DNA of 64,000 nt, taken from NCBI RefSeq assembly GCF_001317355.1, contig NZ_LKET01000039.1:286574-350573 (forward strand). Direction: 5' to 3'. Position 1 is the stretch's first letter; the number at the start of each line of letters is the position of its first letter. Positions 1 through 8,827 of the stretch are shown here, in pieces. The DNA comes from Oxobacter pfennigii (lineage in GTDB: Bacteria; Bacillota; Clostridia; Clostridiales; Oxobacteraceae). A program made the position numbers and the translations under genes. Under the pieces are notes generated by a model. That model saw only the letters and a program-made list of their open reading frames with translations, was not told the DNA's origin and did no database searches.

Positions 1-1
1 C

Positions 2-493
2 CTTGTGGATTCTAAAAAAATCGGAATATCGATTGTCCAGGAGAATTTAAGTCTTTTGACCGACCTGGCCATGAATCTTTTAGACAAAATAAACAACTCC
101 GTTGATATTAAACATCCTTATTTAGATATCACCACGGTGGATTTGGTTGAGTTTTATGGAAAGGCTGACAATCCGAATGCCCATTTAAAAAACGTGGTGA
201 TATTTGGCGATGCCCAGGTGGACCGCTCACCCTGCGGCACCGGAACCTGTGCAAAGCTGGCATGGCTTTATGAAAAAAATAAAATAAGGCTGGATGAGGA
301 ATTTATATATGAAAGCATAACAGGTTCCATGTTTAAGGGAGTTGTCACAAGGGAAGTGGAGATAGCCGGTAAAAGGGGAATTATACCGCAGATAACGGGC
401 AGTGCTTTTGTAACCGGGATGAACCGGCTTATATTGAGCAGCCACGACCCGCAGAAATATGGCTTCATAATGGGGAAGAAAACAGTGATATAA
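2..493 (+). CDS. Proline racemase family protein, C-terminal part (cut by window edge)
   Basis: This is the last ~163 residues of a proline racemase / hydroxyproline 2-epimerase family enzyme; the open frame enters from before base 1. The motif DRSPCGTGTCA near fragment residue 75 carries the second catalytic cysteine of the family. That cysteine fits a racemase or epimerase, because the 3-hydroxyproline dehydratase branch usually has Thr there. The C-terminal GSAFVTGMNRLILS is also typical. The first catalytic Cys lies outside the window, so substrate (proline or hydroxyproline) cannot be decided. A class III aminotransferase follows 41 bases downstream on the same strand, which suggests a shared amino-acid catabolic operon. 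Confidence 0.86.
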   Translation, partial: LVDSKKIGISIVQENLSLLTDLAMNLLDKINNSVDIKHPYLDITTVDLVEFYGKADNPNAHLKNVVIFGDAQVDRSPCGTGTCAKLAWLYEKNKIRLDEEFIYESITGSMFKGVVTREVEIAGKRGIIPQITGSAFVTGMNRLILSSHDPQKYGFIMGKKTVI

Positions 494-534
494 AATGAGG
501 AAGTATTTTAATTAGTTAAATAGGGGGATGAGAC

Positions 535-1749
535 ATGAAACTTCAGGATTGGGGATTGACAGCAGAAGATATAAAAGCTCTGGCTGGTAAATATATGATA
601 GATACCTATGAGCGCTTTGATTTTGTGTGTGTTACTGCAAGAGGGATGTATCTTTATGATGAAAAGGGAGATGCGTATCTTGATTTTTACGGAGGTATTG
701 CCGTTAACAGTACAGGAAACTGCAATGAAAAAGTGGTGGCAGCGGTTAAGGATCAGGTAGAAGACGTAATTCATACCTTCAACTATCCTTATACCATACC
801 GCAGGTTCTTTTGGCACAGAAAATCTGCGAGACCATAGGGATGGATAAGATATTTTTTCAAAGCACCGGAACGGAAGCAAATGAGGCCATGATAAAAATG
901 GCGAGGAAATTCGGTGTTGAGAAATACGGACCTCACAAATACCATATAATAACTGCAAAAAACAGCTTTCACGGCAGAACCTACGGTTCCCTGGCAGCAA
1001 CGGGACAGCCGGATAATGCCTGTCAGAAAGGCTTTAAGCCCATGCTGCCTGGATTTTCTTATGCGGATTTTAACGACCTTGAATCCTTCAAGTCTCAGAT
1101 ATCGGAAAATACCATAGCTATTATGGTGGAGCCTGTACAGGGGGAAGGCGGAGTAAATCCTGCATCTTTAGAATTTATGAGAGGCTTAAGAAAGCTGTGT
1201 GATGATAACGGGCTTCTCCTTCTGCTGGATGAAATACAGACGGGATGGTGCAGGACGGGCAAGGTAATGGCATTTATGAATTACGATATCAAGCCGGACA
1301 TAGTATCAATGGCAAAGGCCATGGGCGGCGGGATGCCCATATCAGCCATTTGTGCAACAGAGGAAGCAGCAAAAGCTTTTACCATAGGTTCCCATGGCAC
1401 AACCTACGGCGGAAATCCGGTATGCTGTGCTGCGGCATTGGCGCAGATTAACCAGCTTTTAGATAAAAAATTAGCTCAAAATGCTGAAGGTACAGGAAAT
1501 TATCTTATGAATAAATTAAAGGACCTCCCTCATATAAAAGAGGTTCGCGGCATGGGTCTCTTAGTGGGAGTTGAATTTGATGCACCTTTTGGCAAAGCCA
1601 TAAAGCACGGCTGCCTCGATAGAAAACTCTTGGTAACACTTATAGGAAACTCGGTTATTCGGATGGTGCCGCCCCTTATTGCTACAAAAGAACATTGCTA
1701 TAAAGCCTATGAAATATTAAAAGAAGCCGTTGAAGAAGCATATCGTTAA
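535..1749 (+). CDS. Class III PLP aminotransferase (acetylornithine/ornithine/GABA aminotransferase family)
   Basis: A 404-residue fold-type I PLP enzyme of full family length. Visible hallmarks are STGTEANEAMIKMAR (phosphate-binding region), FHGRTYGSLAATGQ, the LLLDEIQTGWCRTGK Asp segment, and DIVSMAKAMGGGMP with the Schiff-base lysine at about K261. It should transfer an amino group from an omega- or alpha-amino donor to 2-oxoglutarate or pyruvate. The start ATG follows a GGGGG ribosome-binding site. Since it trails a proline racemase family gene and no arginine-biosynthesis genes are nearby, a catabolic role (ornithine, 5-aminovalerate or similar) is more likely than argD; that is inference. 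A strong terminator follows at once. Confidence 0.88.
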   Translation: MKLQDWGLTAEDIKALAGKYMIDTYERFDFVCVTARGMYLYDEKGDAYLDFYGGIAVNSTGNCNEKVVAAVKDQVEDVIHTFNYPYTIPQVLLAQKICETIGMDKIFFQSTGTEANEAMIKMARKFGVEKYGPHKYHIITAKNSFHGRTYGSLAATGQPDNACQKGFKPMLPGFSYADFNDLESFKSQISENTIAIMVEPVQGEGGVNPASLEFMRGLRKLCDDNGLLLLLDEIQTGWCRTGKVMAFMNYDIKPDIVSMAKAMGGGMPISAICATEEAAKAFTIGSHGTTYGGNPVCCAAALAQINQLLDKKLAQNAEGTGNYLMNKLKDLPHIKEVRGMGLLVGVEFDAPFGKAIKHGCLDRKLLVTLIGNSVIRMVPPLIATKEHCYKAYEILKEAVEEAYR

Positions 1750-1790
1750 ACTAAATCCCAAGAGTAAATACCTCTTGGGATTTAGTTTAT
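1748..1790. terminator. Bidirectional intrinsic terminator
   Basis: Perfect 17-bp inverted repeat (AAACTAAATCCCAAGAG and its complement at 1772-1788) with a 7-base loop. It starts at the aminotransferase stop codon and its right arm runs into the end of the convergent small gene, so it can serve both. Confidence 0.85.
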
Positions 1791-2002
1791 TTCGGGAAAT
1801 AACAAACAGGATATGGACGTATATCCTGAATTTCATCAAATGAATAATGCATAGTTGCAAACTGAGTGTGATATAAGTATTGAAGCAAGTATATTTCTCT
1901 ATTGGCTATACCGCAAAATATGCCTGAAACTCCCTGGCCATTTGCCAAGGATACGCCGACAGGTTGATTTAATAGATACTGCCATCTGTTTTGCCATGGC
2001 AC
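1787..2002 (-). CDS. Small conserved-looking hypothetical protein, 71 aa
   Basis: A 71-residue protein read convergently to the aminotransferase. It starts with GTG preceded by a strong GGAGGTGG ribosome-binding site eight bases away, and it ends inside a shared terminator. Both facts argue for a real gene. The sequence has LNQPVGVSLANGQGVSGIFCG followed by an aromatic-rich tail with YLYHTQF and HYSFDEIQDI. There is no membrane segment and no catalytic motif. The VSLANGQGVSGIF stretch resembles a small beta-barrel (LSm/SH3-like) strand pattern, and similar short proteins occur in spore-formers as I recall, but I cannot assign a function. Confidence 0.6.
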   Translation of the reverse strand: MPWQNRWQYLLNQPVGVSLANGQGVSGIFCGIANREIYLLQYLYHTQFATMHYSFDEIQDIRPYPVCYFPK

Positions 2003-2239
2003 ATTGCACCACCTCCGATATATCAGTATATTCGGATACAGATAATGGGGAACTGACTGTATAATTTTAATGATGTCATTTTATAAGACTTAAAAGAATA
2101 ATTTAAAATAGTCTGGCTGTGAGGAAAATTATTTGATAAAATTAACTAAAAATCTGGTATGCTTTGACGGGAGTTATTATGAAAACTTCTCTCATCAATA
2201 ATATATATCGAAAGCTGTAGGAAAAGAGAGCAATTTGAT

Positions 2240-2464
2240 ATGAGAATAATACTTTTCGAAAGGAACTATAAGGAAAAACACTATGATGAATATAAAAATT
2301 CAATTATAAAAGTCATTTCAGAATTACAGCTATATGATTTGCCAATAATGTATAATATGACATTCGGACATAGTGAACCGATGTGTATTCTGCCTTACGG
2401 GGCCCTTGCAGAGGTAGACTGTGATAGTAAAACATTTATCATCTTAGAGCCAGGGGTTGTTTGA
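2240..2464 (+). pseudogene. C-terminal remnant of an LD-carboxypeptidase (S66/MccF-like) gene
   Basis: The 74-residue frame contains LPIMYNMTFGHSEPMCILPYGALAEVDCDSKTFIILEPGVV, written here in pieces: the GHSEPM segment carries the His of the S66 Ser-Glu-His triad, followed by the usual LPYG..AEVD ending. Intact S66 peptidases are about 300 residues, so the N-terminal three quarters, with the nucleophile Ser, are missing. A short upstream purine run could allow translation, but the product would lack the active-site serine. The stop lies just upstream of the antiporter gene. Confidence 0.6.
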
Positions 2465-2497
2465 TGGGTAAAATTAAATTTTATAAAGGATGATTAC

Positions 2498-3484
2498 ATG
2501 CAATATTTATTGTTGATTATAGGTTTGATAATTATAATAAAGAGTGCGGATTTTTTAATTGATTCATCATCAAAGATTGCAAAAAGATATGGAGTTTCTT
2601 CTTTTATTATAGGGATTACAGTAGTAGCTTTTGGCACCAGTGCACCTGAGCTTGTAGTTGGGGTTGTTTCGGGGATAACTAAAACAAATCAGCTTGCACT
2701 TGGAAATATAATCGGAAGTTCATTATCCAATACCGGACTGATAGTTGGTATTTCTGCAATTATCATGCCTTTGCAGGTAAGAGACTCCGTTGTCAGGCGG
2801 GAAATCCCAATACTTCTATTAATTCAGCTTGTATTGACTGTAATGATTTTTAACGGACAGCTCTCACGCTTAGATGGAATCATACTTTTAATTGGATTTA
2901 TAGGGTTTATGGTGTATATTATAAAGGATTCTAAGGAGTCTATGAAAATATTACTTGATGTTGAAGGCGATATAGATACCGATGCGGATGGAAATCAACT
3001 GACTTTAGAAAAAATGGAAAACGAGAATAAAGAAAACCTTCCAAGGCTTTTCAGCATTTCCATTCTCTCTCTGATTTCTCTTTTAATAGGTGGAAGGCTT
3101 ACTGTGGAAGGCAGCACAAATATAGCCCAAAGTTTAGGCTTGAGCGAAACTCTTATAGGGCTTACAGTTGTTGCTATTGCCACTACTATGCCTGAGTTAA
3201 TTACAAGTGTAATGGCAGCTGTAAAAAAAGAGCCGGATATTATTCTTGGAAATTGTATTGGCAGTAATATTTTTAATATCCTTCTGGTTCTTGGCTTGTC
3301 TACAGTTATTTCGCCAATCCCCACCGACATGTCTCTCTGGTTGGACATAGCTGTTATGACCATACTTACAATTATTATCTTTGTTATTTCATGGGCAAGA
3401 AAGTCCATCAAACGGCAGACTGGTATTTTTCTTCTGTTTATTTATATTTCATATCTTGTATATAAAGTGATTACAGCAATTTAA
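2498..3484 (+). CDS. Calcium/sodium antiporter, CaCA family (YrbG-like)
   Basis: A 328-residue integral membrane protein with the inverted two-repeat design of the CaCA exchangers. The first alpha repeat shows GTSAPELVVGVVSG with GNIIGSSLSNTGLIVG. The second shows ATTMPELITSVMAAV with GNCIGSNIFNILLVLG. The Glu in each PEL motif is the ion-binding acid. About ten hydrophobic helices flank a short charged cytoplasmic loop near residues 150-185. It should export Ca2+ in exchange for Na+ or H+ at the plasma membrane. The second repeat has TTMPE where GTSLPE is more common, a mild variation. Confidence 0.88.
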   Translation: MQYLLLIIGLIIIIKSADFLIDSSSKIAKRYGVSSFIIGITVVAFGTSAPELVVGVVSGITKTNQLALGNIIGSSLSNTGLIVGISAIIMPLQVRDSVVRREIPILLLIQLVLTVMIFNGQLSRLDGIILLIGFIGFMVYIIKDSKESMKILLDVEGDIDTDADGNQLTLEKMENENKENLPRLFSISILSLISLLIGGRLTVEGSTNIAQSLGLSETLIGLTVVAIATTMPELITSVMAAVKKEPDIILGNCIGSNIFNILLVLGLSTVISPIPTDMSLWLDIAVMTILTIIIFVISWARKSIKRQTGIFLLFIYISYLVYKVITAI

Positions 3485-3529
3485 GATTAATGTTAAGCCC
3501 TGTAAAGACTTACAAGCAAATAGCATCCT

Positions 3530-4093
3530 TTATGAAGCTGCCTGTTTTCTCATAAAAATTGTTATGAGTCCTTTGCTTATAATTGCTATAAGTACATAGA
3601 TGGGGAAAGAATAAATGAATTTCCACCCGTGGGTCTCATAAAAGCCCATCCACAAAAGTATAGGTTCTGCTACAAATGAAAAAAGTGCGGAAATTACTAT
3701 GTTTATAATTATAAACCCCTTCCATTTGGGAAATCGCTGATATGCAAGCATGTATGCAACGGGCAGCACAGAATAATCGGTATCAATTAAAATATAATCC
3801 ATAGGAATAATAAGGTATGGATATTCCCATAATACCGAGGTTTCGCCTAAGGTATCAAAAAATACGGCAAAGGAACTGGCGAGGAAACCAAAAACTATAA
3901 TCTCCAGCAGCCTTTTCTTATCTGCAAGTATCCACCATAATATAAGGGGTAAAATAAGGGTTGCTATATTTAACCACCATTGCCAGGTATTAAACACATG
4001 GTTTAACCAATATTCCATGCTTGCATCCCGCAATTGTACCTGCATTTTTAAAATCATTTCCTGTGCCTTTTCTGCTTCTGTCATTCGCTTCAC
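3530..4093 (-). CDS. CBO0543-type polytopic membrane protein of unknown function
   Basis: A 187-residue membrane protein read convergently with the antiporter. After an amphipathic N-terminus (about residues 1-30) come about five hydrophobic helices, with many Trp/Tyr residues at helix ends (NTWQWWLN, LILWWILA, SVLWEYPYLIIPMDYIL). It matches my memory of the CBO0543 family of Firmicute membrane proteins, which has no known function. No catalytic or transport motif is visible. The start ATG at 4093 has a purine-rich site (AGGTGAAGCG) upstream. It appears monocistronic. Confidence 0.6.
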   Translation of the reverse strand: MKRMTEAEKAQEMILKMQVQLRDASMEYWLNHVFNTWQWWLNIATLILPLILWWILADKKRLLEIIVFGFLASSFAVFFDTLGETSVLWEYPYLIIPMDYILIDTDYSVLPVAYMLAYQRFPKWKGFIIINIVISALFSFVAEPILLWMGFYETHGWKFIYSFPIYVLIAIISKGLITIFMRKQAAS

Positions 4094-4388
4094 CTTTAGT
4101 TCCTATAATATTTTTATAGCTGTTAAATTTCTAGGCCAATAGTATTAAAGTGACCTTAACTAACATTACAAAATGTCTTGCCTATACTTACTTTAGTATG
4201 CAATCCCTTAGTACTCTCAATACATGAATATATTTCTATTTATGGATTTTAGCCGCACCTGGTGATAGTGTATTGACATATGAGAGAGAGTATTGTTATT
4301 GGATAAAAACTGTAATAAAATAGCAGAGTAATATTAAAAGCTATTTTTGATTAAATATAAAAGATAATTAAAGAGCAGGAGGATAAAT

Positions 4389-4844
4389 ATGCAGGAGTTC
4401 ACAGCAGAAATCAAAAAACATGAAGGAATTGATGGGGCGTATATTGAGATACCTTTTGACGTTGAAGAAGTTTTTGGAGCAAAGCGTGTCAAGGTTAAAG
4501 CATGGTTTGATGGCATGGAATACCGGGGCTCCATTGTCAGGATGGGCGAATGCTATCTGATTGGATTAACGCAAGCATTGCGAAAAGAAATAGGCAAAGT
4601 CCCCGGAGATTTAGTGGAAATAAAGATTGTAAAAGACGAAGAGGAGCGTATAGCTGAACTGCCTGAAGATTTTAAGTCTGCTCTGGAAAGAAATACTGCT
4701 GCAATGAATTTCTATACTTCCCTTTCATTTTCAAGAAAAAAAGAATATTTGCAATGGATAGTCAGTGCAAAAAAGGCTGAAACAAGAGCTCAGCGTATAG
4801 AAAAATCAGTAGAACTGCTTGAAAATAATCAAAAACTTAAATAA
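4389..4844 (+). CDS. DUF1905 / YdeI-OmpD-associated family protein
   Basis: A 151-residue soluble protein. Residues 1-80 match the DUF1905 barrel (IEIPFDVEEVFGAKRVKVKAWFDGM, seen in pieces). Residues 95-150 match the YdeI helical tail (AMNFYTSLSFSRKKEYLQWI, AKKAETRAQRIEKSVELL). The two-domain arrangement is common in Firmicutes; the C-terminal part is called bacteriocin-protection-like in some databases, but its biochemistry is not established. It has a GCAGGAGG ribosome-binding site. The 295-base stretch upstream is A/T-rich and holds a possible promoter near 4274 (TTGACA) but no gene. Monocistronic. Confidence 0.78.
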   Translation: MQEFTAEIKKHEGIDGAYIEIPFDVEEVFGAKRVKVKAWFDGMEYRGSIVRMGECYLIGLTQALRKEIGKVPGDLVEIKIVKDEEERIAELPEDFKSALERNTAAMNFYTSLSFSRKKEYLQWIVSAKKAETRAQRIEKSVELLENNQKLK

Positions 4845-4910
4845 TGATATATGTTGAATGGTATAATTGAAGAAAGATATAGTAATTTTAATTAGGGGGC
4901 AAATACAAAT

Positions 4911-5759
4911 ATGGAAACGATAATGCTAATAATCAAATCAATAATTTTAGGAATAGTGGAAGGAATAACGGAATTCCTGCCCGTGTCTTCAACAGGACAC
5001 CTTGTCATTTTTCAAAACCTCATAGGCTTTAAGGGTACCAATGATTATTATGTTGAAATGTATACATACGTTATTCAATTAGGAGCCATACTGGCCGTTA
5101 TTATTCTTTATCACAGAAAAATTTTAGATACCCTTGTAAATTTCTTCCCTAAAAAAGTAGGTTATGAAAAATCCGGCTTTAAATTCTGGTTTATGATATT
5201 CATTGCCTGTATTCCTGGAGGAGTAATAGGCATACTTTTGGACGATTTAGCAGACATGTATTTGTTTACACCGGTATCTGTTGCCATCACTTTGTTTTTG
5301 GGCGGTATATGGATGGTTTATGCCGAAAACAAATTCAGAACAAGCAGTTCAAAGTCAGCGAATTTAAACGTTACCGCAAAGCAGGCGCTCATTATAGGAC
5401 TTTTTCAGTGCCTGGCAATAATCCCCGGCATGTCACGTTCAGCCTCAACCATTATAGGCGGATGGGTGGCAGGTTTATCCACCGTTGCCGCAGCAGAATT
5501 TTCATTCTTCCTGGCAATACCGGTTATGTCAGGCATGAGCTTATTAAAGATTATAAAAATCGGCGGTTTATCCATATTAACACCAAATGAGATAATTTCT
5601 CTTTGTGTTGGATTTGTTGTATCCTTTATAGTTGCGCTGGTAGTTATTGATAGGTTTATATCCTATTTAAAAAAGAAGCCTATGAAAATATTCGCCGTAT
5701 ACAGGATGATATTTGCAGTGATAGTATTGGCTGCAGGATTTTTAGGGATATTTCATTAA
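4911..5759 (+). CDS. uppP: Undecaprenyl-diphosphatase
   Basis: A 282-residue membrane enzyme of the BacA/UppP family. It dephosphorylates undecaprenyl diphosphate to recycle the lipid carrier for peptidoglycan. The two catalytic segments are GIVEGITEFLPVSSTGHL near the N-terminus and PGMSRSASTIIGG near residue 170; the GMSRS Arg/Ser and the EGITE glutamate are the known active-site residues. About eight membrane helices are apparent. Overexpression of this family confers bacitracin resistance. It is preceded by a GGGGG ribosome-binding site and stands alone. Confidence 0.95.
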   Translation: METIMLIIKSIILGIVEGITEFLPVSSTGHLVIFQNLIGFKGTNDYYVEMYTYVIQLGAILAVIILYHRKILDTLVNFFPKKVGYEKSGFKFWFMIFIACIPGGVIGILLDDLADMYLFTPVSVAITLFLGGIWMVYAENKFRTSSSKSANLNVTAKQALIIGLFQCLAIIPGMSRSASTIIGGWVAGLSTVAAAEFSFFLAIPVMSGMSLLKIIKIGGLSILTPNEIISLCVGFVVSFIVALVVIDRFISYLKKKPMKIFAVYRMIFAVIVLAAGFLGIFH

Positions 5760-5834
5760 TCGCTGAAACAACATAAATTATGAAAACAATATATTAAAGG
5801 ATTTGCAAAATAAGCAGACGGGAAAGTGGTTGTT

Positions 5835-7190
5835 ATGAGAAAAGGACAAATTGTGGAAGTATTGATTGAAGATACAGTATTTCCTTCAACAGGTATCGGT
5901 ACCATTGACGGAAAGAAAATCGAAATCAAAAATGCAGTGCTTGGTCAAAAGGTAGCAGTACGCATTACAAGAAACCGTAAGGATAAGATGGAAGGCAAGC
6001 TTTTAAAGGTGGTGGAGCAACCCATTGAATCCATTGATGCTGTATGCCCGCATTTTGAATTTTGCGGCGGCTGCTCTCATCAGCACATACCTTATGATTT
6101 GCAGTTGAAGTGGAAAGAGCGGGAGGTATTAAAGCTTCTTGATGCAAAAAAAATAGAGGGGTACACTTACGATGGAATTGTAAAAAGCCCATCAGAATTC
6201 GGATATAGAAACAAGATGGAGTTTACCTTCGGTAATGAAGAAAAGGGCGGAGAAATTACTTTAGGTATGCACCAGCCCGGAAAGTTTCACAATATTACTC
6301 AAATAAGTGATTGCAGAATAGTTGATGATGATTATAACGCTATTGTAAATACAATATCTCAATACTGCAGAAAAAAAGGCCTAAGTTTTTTCAGCAAAGT
6401 AAATCATGAAGGATATCTTCGCCATCTTGTAATAAGAAAATCTTTTAAAAGAAATGAGCTTTTAATAAATATAGTTACTACAACGCAAATTGAACATAAT
6501 TTTGAAAACCTCATTGAAAAATTGAAAAGCCTGAGTTTAAATAGCAATATTGTAGGATTTCTTCACACCTTTAATGACTCTGTAGGAGACGCCATTACAA
6601 ACCAGGGCTGCAAGGTATTATACGGAAGGGACTACGTCATAGAAGAAATATTAGGATTGCAGTTTAAAATATCGGCCTTTTCATTTTTTCAGACAAATTC
6701 ATTGGGAGCCGAAAAGCTTTATGGTGCTGTTCAGGAATATTTAAGCGATGCTTCAGGAAAAACGGTATATGATTTGTATTGCGGAACGGGAACCATTACA
6801 CAGATAGTGGCACAAAAAGCCAAAATGGTATATGGCATTGAGCTTGTTGAGGAAGCAATTGATTCAGCTATTGATAATGCAAGGCTTAATAATATTGAAA
6901 ATATCCGCTTCATAGCAGGAGATGTGGGTGAAAAATTAAAGGAAATAGAAGAAAAACCGGACATCATTATAGTCGATCCGCCACGCGCCGGCATCGGGCC
7001 TAAAGCATTGAAACAGATTGTAGATTATGGCGTTAAAGAGATAATTTATGTATCCTGCAACCCTAAGACCCTTGTGGACAATTTAAGCGATATGATCGAA
7101 GCAGGGTACAAGTTAGAACGAGTCAAGTTGGTTGACATGTTTCCGCATACGAGGCATTGTGAAGTCGTTGTGAAAATTGAGCATGTCTGA
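5835..7190 (+). CDS. rlmD: 23S rRNA (uracil-5-)-methyltransferase, RlmD/RumA-type
   Basis: About 451 residues. It has an N-terminal TRAM RNA-binding domain (residues 1-60), a [4Fe-4S] ligand set (CPHFEFCGGCSHQH), and a SAM-binding core with VYDLYCGTGTITQIVA. The catalytic segment near the C-terminus is VDPPRAG...YVSCNPKTL, whose Cys attacks C6 of uracil. It should methylate a uridine in 23S rRNA. An upstream in-frame GTG at 5826 exists, but I take the ATG at 5835 because the purine-rich GACGGGAAAG sits at the right distance and TRAM domains start close to the N-terminus. Firmicutes often carry several paralogues (RlmCD, YefA), so the exact target base is not certain. Confidence 0.88.
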   Translation: MRKGQIVEVLIEDTVFPSTGIGTIDGKKIEIKNAVLGQKVAVRITRNRKDKMEGKLLKVVEQPIESIDAVCPHFEFCGGCSHQHIPYDLQLKWKEREVLKLLDAKKIEGYTYDGIVKSPSEFGYRNKMEFTFGNEEKGGEITLGMHQPGKFHNITQISDCRIVDDDYNAIVNTISQYCRKKGLSFFSKVNHEGYLRHLVIRKSFKRNELLINIVTTTQIEHNFENLIEKLKSLSLNSNIVGFLHTFNDSVGDAITNQGCKVLYGRDYVIEEILGLQFKISAFSFFQTNSLGAEKLYGAVQEYLSDASGKTVYDLYCGTGTITQIVAQKAKMVYGIELVEEAIDSAIDNARLNNIENIRFIAGDVGEKLKEIEEKPDIIIVDPPRAGIGPKALKQIVDYGVKEIIYVSCNPKTLVDNLSDMIEAGYKLERVKLVDMFPHTRHCEVVVKIEHV

Positions 7191-7576
7191 AACCATTGTA
7201 GCTCAAGGGCTTAAACGATTTTTAACCTTTAAAATGATCATGTGACTTGTGAAACGATAAAATGATGTCATAACCTGCAAACGAAGTGAAGACAAGCTTA
7301 GCTGAGCTTTTCTCGATAAACTGGACACCATTGAGTCAGGTTTTTCTACCGTTTTCGGTCATGTAAACAATTTTGTGTATTTTCTCGACCGGACAATAAT
7401 AATGGTTGGGTATCGTTCTTTTTGGATTAACATAAAATGAAGATTGGTGAAACAAGTATTGAAGGAGTAGAGACCTGTATAAACAGATACTGGCATCAAG
7501 CAGAAAGAATGGGCGTATTTTGAAGGTAGGGGGTATCCCTCTGGTCGGTAAAGGATAATCAAGAGGAGGTTTATTT
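7191..7576. other. Gene-free stretch after rlmD
   Basis: No reading frame here resembles a known protein. The short frames on the minus strand (7336-7596) lack ribosome-binding sites and overlap the dead HxlR gene. The stretch ends with an intact GAGGAGG ribosome-binding site that belongs to the remnant at 7577. Confidence 0.5.
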
Positions 7577-7906
7577 ATAAAAATACGACGATACACATGC
7601 CCACTTGAAATAGTACATGATTTTCTTAGAGGAAAATGGAAGACGATATTATATCAACTAAAACACGGACCTAAATCTTTAAGTGAACTTGAAAAGTGCA
7701 TTGTAGGGATTAATCAGAAAATGCTGATAGATACAAGATTTAGCTGATTTAATTGAGTTTCAGCTAGTAACAAAATAAAATATGAAGGTTACCCGTTAAA
7801 AGTTGAATATAGTCTTACCGCGGAAAGAGGACAAAGAATTATTGAAGCTATCAATATATTGCAATCTATAGGAAAAGAGTACATGAATGAAAATCTAAGT
7901 CCGTGA
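7577..7906 (+). pseudogene. Broken HxlR-family transcriptional regulator
   Basis: Joining three frames rebuilds a typical HxlR winged-helix protein of about 110 residues. It reads YTCPLEIVHDFLRGKWKT and HGPKSLSELEK, then after a shift near 7730 DLADLIEFQLVT, then after a second shift near 7772 KIKYEGYPLKVEYSLTAERG, ending at 7906. The CPLE cysteine is the conserved redox-sensing position of the family. The ribosome-binding site (GAGGAGG) is intact, but the expected start codon reads ATA. Two frameshifts plus the lost start mean it is dead. HxlR genes usually sit beside the redox enzyme they control, here perhaps the isochorismatase-like gene downstream. Confidence 0.82.
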
Positions 7907-8038
7907 ATTTAATACTAACAAAAAAGTAGGTAATTCAAAAATGAATGAATACTTGCTACAATTTATTTGTGATACATACTATATGCTTCGTGCTGATGTT
8001 CTTTCAACATAAGCAATATAATCAAGCACGAAACTTGC

Positions 8039-8097
8039 ATATTGAACGTGAATATAAGTATTGCCTATCGGTGTAAATTTTCTATCACGTTCAATAT
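8039..8097. repeat. 13-bp inverted repeat upstream of the hydrolase gene
   Basis: ATATTGAACGTGA at 8039-8051 and its exact complement at 8085-8097, with a 33-base spacer. It ends 26 bases before the start of the isochorismatase-like gene and just ahead of its GGAGGG ribosome-binding site. It could be a regulator-binding pair of half-sites or a leader hairpin; there is no T-run, so it is not a terminator. Confidence 0.6.
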
Positions 8098-8123
8098 AGA
8101 TGCTTAACTAAAGGAGGGCAGTT

Positions 8124-8675
8124 ATGAAAAAGGCATTACTAATTATTGATGTTCAGAATGATTATTTTAATAATGGGGCTTATCCGTTATCTAATGCTAA
8201 CATGGCAGCGAAAAACATTCAGGGTGTGCTGGGCAAGTTTAGAGCAGAAGGGGATTTAGTCATATTCATTAAGCATATTAACATGAAAGAGAGTGCTGCA
8301 TTTTTTAAGCCTGAAACAGCCGGTTCAGAAATTTATAAAGCAATTGAGCCAATTGAAGGAGAAACAGTTATTATAAAACACACTCCGAATAGTTTCAGAG
8401 ATACGGAACTACATCAGTTTTTACGATTACAGGAAATTGAAGAATTAGTGACTGTAGGTATGATGACACAGCATTGCGTAGATACGACAGTTAGAGCAGC
8501 TTATGATTTAGGATATTCCAATATACTTCTTTATGATTGCTGTGCAACGAAAGACCTGGTTTTCAGCGGCGAAACTATAGCTGCAAGTATCGTTCAATCT
8601 ACCTTTATGGCTGCACTGAGTCGCGGGTTTTCAGATGTTATGAGTTCTACAGAATACTTGAGGAAAATTAAATGA
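8124..8675 (+). CDS. Isochorismatase-family cysteine hydrolase
   Basis: A 183-residue protein with the Asp-Lys-Cys triad of the family: D9 in LLIIDVQNDYF, a candidate Lys in VIIKHTPNSF, and C118 in GMMTQHCVDTTVRAAYDLGY. Members hydrolyse isochorismate, nicotinamide, N-carbamoyl compounds and other small amides; this one resembles the broad stress- and drug-associated branch rather than PncA. It has a strong AAGGAGGGC ribosome-binding site. Upstream lie the 13-bp inverted repeat and the dead HxlR gene. Substrate unknown. Confidence 0.87.
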   Translation: MKKALLIIDVQNDYFNNGAYPLSNANMAAKNIQGVLGKFRAEGDLVIFIKHINMKESAAFFKPETAGSEIYKAIEPIEGETVIIKHTPNSFRDTELHQFLRLQEIEELVTVGMMTQHCVDTTVRAAYDLGYSNILLYDCCATKDLVFSGETIAASIVQSTFMAALSRGFSDVMSSTEYLRKIK

Positions 8676-8827
8676 AGACTAATAGTAATTATCAAAATAA
8701 GGTTAATGATTTAGTATCTCAGCTTCATGAAGGTTGCTTCCTTGTTAGCAATAATGAAAAGGAGATAATTTATAGCAATGAGGATTATCACATTTTATAC
8801 TCCGCAGAAATCACTAAAATTATTTAG
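8672..8827 (+). pseudogene. Short PAS-domain-like N-terminal remnant
   Basis: A 51-codon frame that overlaps the hydrolase stop (ATGA). It reads VNDLVSQLHEGCFLVSNNEKEIIYSNEDYHILYS, written here in part, which looks like the first strands of a PAS sensor domain (GxFLxxNNEKEIIYxNEDY). It stops after TKII, far short of any PAS protein. It is either a deleted sensor/diguanylate cyclase gene or a small coupled peptide; the PAS-like pattern favours a remnant. Confidence 0.4.

Noticed and set aside
7336..7596. 86-codon frame on the minus strand
   Set aside because: No ribosome-binding site or recognisable pattern, and it overlaps the HxlR remnant; likely chance.
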